Assembly: GCA_023014335.1 (NCBI GenBank)
Contig: JAECYW010000001.1
Span: forward strand, 2,480,001 to 2,544,000
Direction of reading: 5' to 3'
Source of the DNA: Galerina marginata
Taxonomy: Eukaryota > Basidiomycota > Agaricomycetes > Agaricales > Galerinaceae
DNA: 64,000 bases
This document shows positions 60,234 through 64,000 of this stretch, piece after piece. Positions within the stretch are counted from its first letter, which is position 1. Each line of letters starts with the position of its first letter. Below the pieces are notes generated by a model, which saw nothing but the letters and a program-made list of their open reading frames with translations, did not search any database and had not been told where the DNA came from. Made by a program: the position numbers and the translations under genes.

Positions 60234-61035
60234 ATGGGGTCGCAGAACGCCGTTTACAACGATCACTCTACTCAAACATATCAAGACGTCTTGCTGGCAA
60301 TCTATCGCGACAACTTTGGAAGAGTTGATATCAACGCATCAAACGGAGCCGGCCGACTCGTAGTGTCTACCACCAACATTAACCAATCAACCAAAGCAGG
60401 CGATATTTTGGATCCAAAATTCATAACCGAACAGGCGCATAGAATTCTAAACCTAAACATACAAACCGACCCGAGGTTTAAATTCGAAGCCCAAACGTCG
60501 ACTCAAAAAACCATGGAGCAGGCTATCAACGTAAGTCTTCCGTGATCCTAATAGTGATCAGTACTAAGTTTGCTGTATAGCAAGTCATGAGGGAATTACC
60601 ACCATCATACCAACTTACGGACATCGTAAGCCATGTTACCCGACTATCCCTTACCCGCGACATGACTCAATTCTCGGTTTAGATTCCCAATAGGATCCCA
60701 AGGCCTGATACTTCCATCTCTCCGAGGAAGGAGTCTTATTATCGTGAACATTGCTACAAGAATATTCCTCAGGATACGGTTACTGAATTCTACCGCGAGC
60801 ACTGCTACAAGAATACCCCACGAGACACGGTACCGGACACAATGCAGAACAACATCGCAAACCACGTCGATATATACAATGCAAACGCGAACATGATTGT
60901 ACCCAATGCGACGTTCACGACATTTTCGAACACAATCCCAAACTCCGTCGACGTCAATGCTGGTAAGCCAATCCACAATTCCGCCAATTACTTCTATCAA
61001 TACACGTCATCACAGGTCACTCGGTTCAAATGTAA
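60234..61035 (+). CDS. Hypothetical protein with a tandem peptide repeat
   Basis: Four exons in frame: MGSQNAVYNDHSTQTYQDVL through QKTMEQAIN; QVMRELPPSYQLTDI; then IPNRIPRPDTSISPRKES; and a short last exon ending HSVQM with TAA at 61033-61035. The third exon contains two adjacent near-copies of YYREHCYKNIPQDTV / YREHCYKNTPRDTV (51-nt period). The C-terminal part is Asn-rich (VDIYNANANMIVPNATFTTF). About 220 aa. No domain recognised. The repeat differs at silent and replacement sites, so it is not a fresh duplication. Confidence 0.5.
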
Positions 61036-61491
61036 TAAGTCGGACTCCTTCACAATCGGTAGGTCATTAACAACACTCGTTTTCCTAGAGAGACTGACGG
61101 ATTTCTTAGCTTGCAGCTTGTCCCTTCCAAATTTCCATGAGTGTCACGCTTTAGGTAATATCTTGCCTTCATGTTGAATTTCGAATCGGATCTCACTCGT
61201 TAACTTGTAATTAAATAAACCCTCATATGAAAGCCATCACACCCTGAGTTTACTCACAATTTGCACCGCACAATCATGAGCAATGTACACTAAACGTTGT
61301 GCTATATCGACATCGAACGAATTGACATTTATAAGTTCCGACGACACAATAGCCATGTTTTCATATAGGGAAGTACTTATAACCAGATAAACGTGCTCTG
61401 ACTATCCCCTGAAACCTTTACGGACGATATTAACATCGTCATAGTATTTAAAGAGCACTATTATTAAAATGCGCGGTACTCAGACCGTCCC
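61036..61491. other. Intergenic region
   Basis: Nothing supportable. Confidence 0.35.
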
Positions 61492-62061
61492 ATGAATAAC
61501 GATATCGCGAACGAGACTGCTCTTCTCAGGTGGTTGCGCATCGAAGGAGGTAAGAATAAAGAGCAACAAAATTGGGAAATATTATATCGTCGTACAGGGA
61601 ATGCATATTTACCCTACGCGCCATATTTACTGCTGGTCGAACATTATAATGGCACCCGATCATTCCTGTGGATTTATTGCAGGATATATATACCGTGGTC
61701 GAGAGAACATTCGACCCAACATTTGGTCGCAGACTATCTTATCTTAACGACGGAGCACCAATCAAGGGGAACTCTGCATGCACATCCAATAATTTGTAAA
61801 TTTCTTCCTGGCTTTAGAGATAGAACGAGCTTATTAATATTTTCTGTACAGGGTCATAAGCAAGTCGTCCGCGATGAAGATTTGAGGTTTCTTATCCTAC
61901 AAATTCTCAAAACGATAATGGGAATTACGCGTTATATGGACCACAAATTTATATATAAACGTAGTCATGTTGAGAAGCATCTGGAAAGTTCGTCCAAGTA
62001 TCAAATCATAAAGAATAACAAAAAAAAGGCAGGAAAAAAACCCAAATGTTTCGAATTCTAA
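61492..62061 (+). mobile_element. Decayed Helitron Rep fragment
   Basis: The 189-codon frame contains TEHQSRGTLHAHPIICKFLP, matching the Helitron HUH block (compare EAQGKGTLHAHMLIW in the intact element at 33.5 kb). Flanking residues no longer resemble Rep (for example SLLIFSVQGHKQVVRD), and neither the paired-Tyr motif nor the helicase is present. The fragment is not a close copy of the intact element, so it derives from another Helitron. Confidence 0.6.
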
Positions 62062-62387
62062 GACGATATTTACAAACAACATTCAACCCCATGGTAAGGC
62101 ATCTACACGAGATACAAGACAAGACATTTAGAAGAGCCAGACAATCAGAAACAAAGGAAACAGTATAACCGTCAAATGAGACAGCAATCCAAGAATTCAT
62201 AGGCGAGATACGAGTCCTATTTATAAGTCTCGGTCTTTTATTGTCCTGTTCTATTATTATCCTGCACCCGCCAAAAACGTGGCTCGGTCAAGTTTCCGGC
62301 AAACGCCAATTCTATTCTTGTCTCGCCGCGCTTTCTCTTCCTCGTCAACGTCCAACATTCGCCTTGCTCCCCATCATCTCCTCTACT
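62062..62387. other. Intergenic region
   Basis: Contains a TATTTATAAG-like element near 62217; no gene. Confidence 0.3.
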
Positions 62388-62814
62388 ATGAGTCCACTCG
62401 TTTGCACCCTTAGTATGATTCACTCCTTACATATCAACGTTTTCCAATAACTTACATTACGTTTCAGGAACGTGGACGGGAAGCATGGCACCACACCCGT
62501 GGCTTCCTGTCCCGGGCAGCGCCTGCCCTCGAGCTCGACCCAACCTGTCAACGACTAACTTGTCGCGAAATTCATCTCTATTCCTGAGCTCGACTGCTCC
62601 TGGTATTTTGCCTGTCTCTCGACAACCAGCTTGTCACGCAGATTATACACCCATTTCACCACTCGCGGACATTTCGCAGCTTGCCATCCGAGCCGCTGAA
62701 GTCGAATACTACCTTTGCGGACGACGATCGATAACGGTGGCGTGGTCTACAATCAGCCTTCTGGCATACCACGACCTTCACCCCGGTTCTGCTGACGGAA
62801 ATGACTACAACTAG
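62388..62814 (+). CDS. Small Ser/Pro-rich hypothetical protein
   Basis: Two exons: MSPLVCTL, then an intron (GTATGA to TTTCAG) and RTWTGSMAPHPWLPVPGSAC onward, in frame, ending HPGSADGNDYN. About 125 aa. Contains ISPLADISQLAIRAAEVEYY. No family recognised; the splice join is clean but the gene is unproven. Confidence 0.35.
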
Positions 62815-63428
62815 TAATAATATTTGAGGGCATTCGTAGATGGAAGGCAGCCCGTATGTTCCTGCATCTATTTCTTTTCATTTTTGGGCTCTTCACAGCT
62901 CGGGCTAACCCTAACAGCACAAACCATGCCATCTTTCACGTATACCGCAGCTCAAGTCCTATAAACACGCTTATTTGTCTCTCACGAAAATGCGACAGCG
63001 TTGGTCCATGCCTCTCCGACATCGTATAGGTTGCCACGGACCCTCTACTTCAGACATTCTATGTGTGCTTCGTACCGTAACTTCTCAAATAGACGCATTG
63101 AAAAAGAAAGGAATTGGTCAAAAAACCGAGAACTGAGACAGCGGCGGCGATAAATGTGAACCATCAATAGCACGGGATACGAACTTCAGGGCAACAAAAC
63201 TGCCCGCTGACCTTGCAGGACTACGAGACGCAAGTTCTAGGATTATACTATCCTGCCATTTAGTTGAGGTTGTCACTGGTGAGATAGACAGGTGGATCGC
63301 AAGGATTACTGCCAAAGCTATATAAACAGGCATAATCACATACGGCGACAAACACACACCGGTTTAGTCGAGAATCCGCCAACGATCTTTACTCCAAAAA
63401 AGATTTCGTATTCACGAGCGTCGAGCAG
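62815..63428. other. Intergenic region before F-box gene 3
   Basis: About 0.6 kb, nothing supportable. Confidence 0.35.
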
Positions 63429-63436
63429 TATTTAAA
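63429..63436 (+). promoter_or_regulatory. TATA box of F-box gene 3
   Basis: TATTTAAA. Only 13 nt before the first ATG (63442) but 53 nt before the ATG at 63482, which is also the one whose splice phase fits. Confidence 0.5.
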
Positions 63437-63481
63437 CCGCCATGTCTTCTCTCGGTAACAACTGTAACCCTCTAGGAATCG

Positions 63482-64000
63482 ATGAAGTTGCTCGCATCGA
63501 AAGAGAACGCGGCTGGGTGAGTGTATTCTAGCATGTCGACATAAACTCGAGTTGATCTACCATCCAGTCTCCACCAAAGTTCATCCAGGTCTGGTTTTGA
63601 AATAACTTTAACTGTGTTAGCAGTCGAAATCCTCGACGAGATCATCGATATATTGCCGTCCGATGACCAAGCGTCGATGCTTCGTACCTCCTGGGGATTC
63701 CATTGCTTAGCTGCACGACATTTATATCGTCATGTCACCGCCACGGAACATAGGGCATTGAAATTCTTCAAAGCGGTATCCGAAACGAAAAAAAACTACA
63801 GCACTCTCGTCAGAACTCTGAAATACGTGGCAACTTCCAACTCAGAATGCATACCCACTTTTCTTGCGTTCGGTGCCGCTATTGCTCGCATGAGCAAGCT
63901 TAAATCACTGACACTGGACGTGCGGACGCATCACGCGTCCTTTCTGATCTACTTGTTATATAACTCACCAATTGCAAGGTCCATCGCAGCCTCCAGCTAC
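63482..64000 (+). CDS. F-box protein, paralogue 3 (cut by the window end)
   Basis: Exon 1 from ATG 63482 (MKLLASKENAAG) ends in phase 2 at a GTGAGT donor and joins to LHQSSSRSGFEITLTVLAVE, leading into the F-box-like motif VEILDEIIDILPSDDQASML and RTSWGFHCLAARHLYRHV. Then FFKAVSETKKNYSTLVRTLK and LKSLTLDVRTHHASFLIYLL align with paralogues 1 and 2 (for example FFKTIAESKLNYGRYARAL). The earlier ATG at 63442 gives the wrong splice phase. The rest of the protein lies beyond the window. Confidence 0.68.

Noticed and set aside
63442..63512. First exon of F-box 3 from ATG 63442
   Set aside because: Gives the wrong splice phase for the F-box exon and lies only 13 nt after the TATA box; ATG 63482 fits both.
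1..64000. CRISPR arrays or bacterial operons
   Set aside because: No regular spaced repeats, and all genes have spliceosomal introns; this is fungal nuclear DNA.

Overview
This window looks like nuclear DNA of a mushroom-forming basidiomycete (Agaricomycetes). Genes are split by many 50-65 bp GT-AG introns, and the gene families are fungal: CASC3/Barentsz, TFIIB, Rrs1, MYND proteins, F-box families and a Helitron. No species can be named from sequence alone. All introns and spliced products below were read by eye.

Layout. (1) About 1-9.2 kb is a conventional, relatively GC-rich gene block: an epoxide-hydrolase-type alpha/beta hydrolase (-), a CASC3/Btz exon-junction protein (+), a Ser/Tyr-rich protein (+), TFIIB (+) and RRS1 (-). 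Nearly every gene here needs one or more single-base frame corrections, even the essential TFIIB, so this end is either indel-rich assembly or a decaying copy. (2) About 9.2-12 kb is unresolved. (3) From about 12 kb the DNA is AT-richer and accessory in character, yet its main genes have clean spliced frames: a 465-codon unknown, a small Zn(II)2Cys6-like protein, an F-box protein, a large PD-(D/E)XK nuclease / UPF1-like helicase fusion, an unknown Cys/His protein, an apparently intact Helitron Rep/PIF1-helicase gene (30.98-36.94 kb), a second F-box paralogue, a ribonucleotide reductase small-subunit (R2) homologue, and several lineage-specific fungal families, one with a nucleotidyltransferase signature. 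(4) About 48.3-57 kb is a patchwork with a hAT relic, two tandem MYND genes, a SWIM zinc-finger remnant and an acidic fragment. (5) About 57.4-64 kb holds a CLK/DYRK-like pseudokinase, a protein with an internal tandem repeat, a decayed Helitron Rep fragment, and a third F-box paralogue cut by the window end.

The most notable locus is the R2 homologue at 42.3-43.5 kb. Its spliced frame is intact and the C-terminal R1-binding-like tail is kept, but by my alignment from memory five of six iron ligands and the radical tyrosine are replaced. This is a pseudoenzyme arrangement comparable to yeast Rnr4. It sits in a region with a nuclease-helicase, an NTase-like protein and several F-box genes. Many accessory genes share a TATA-like element 40-60 nt before the start codon, which also settled several start choices. 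Whether these genes work together is inference only.
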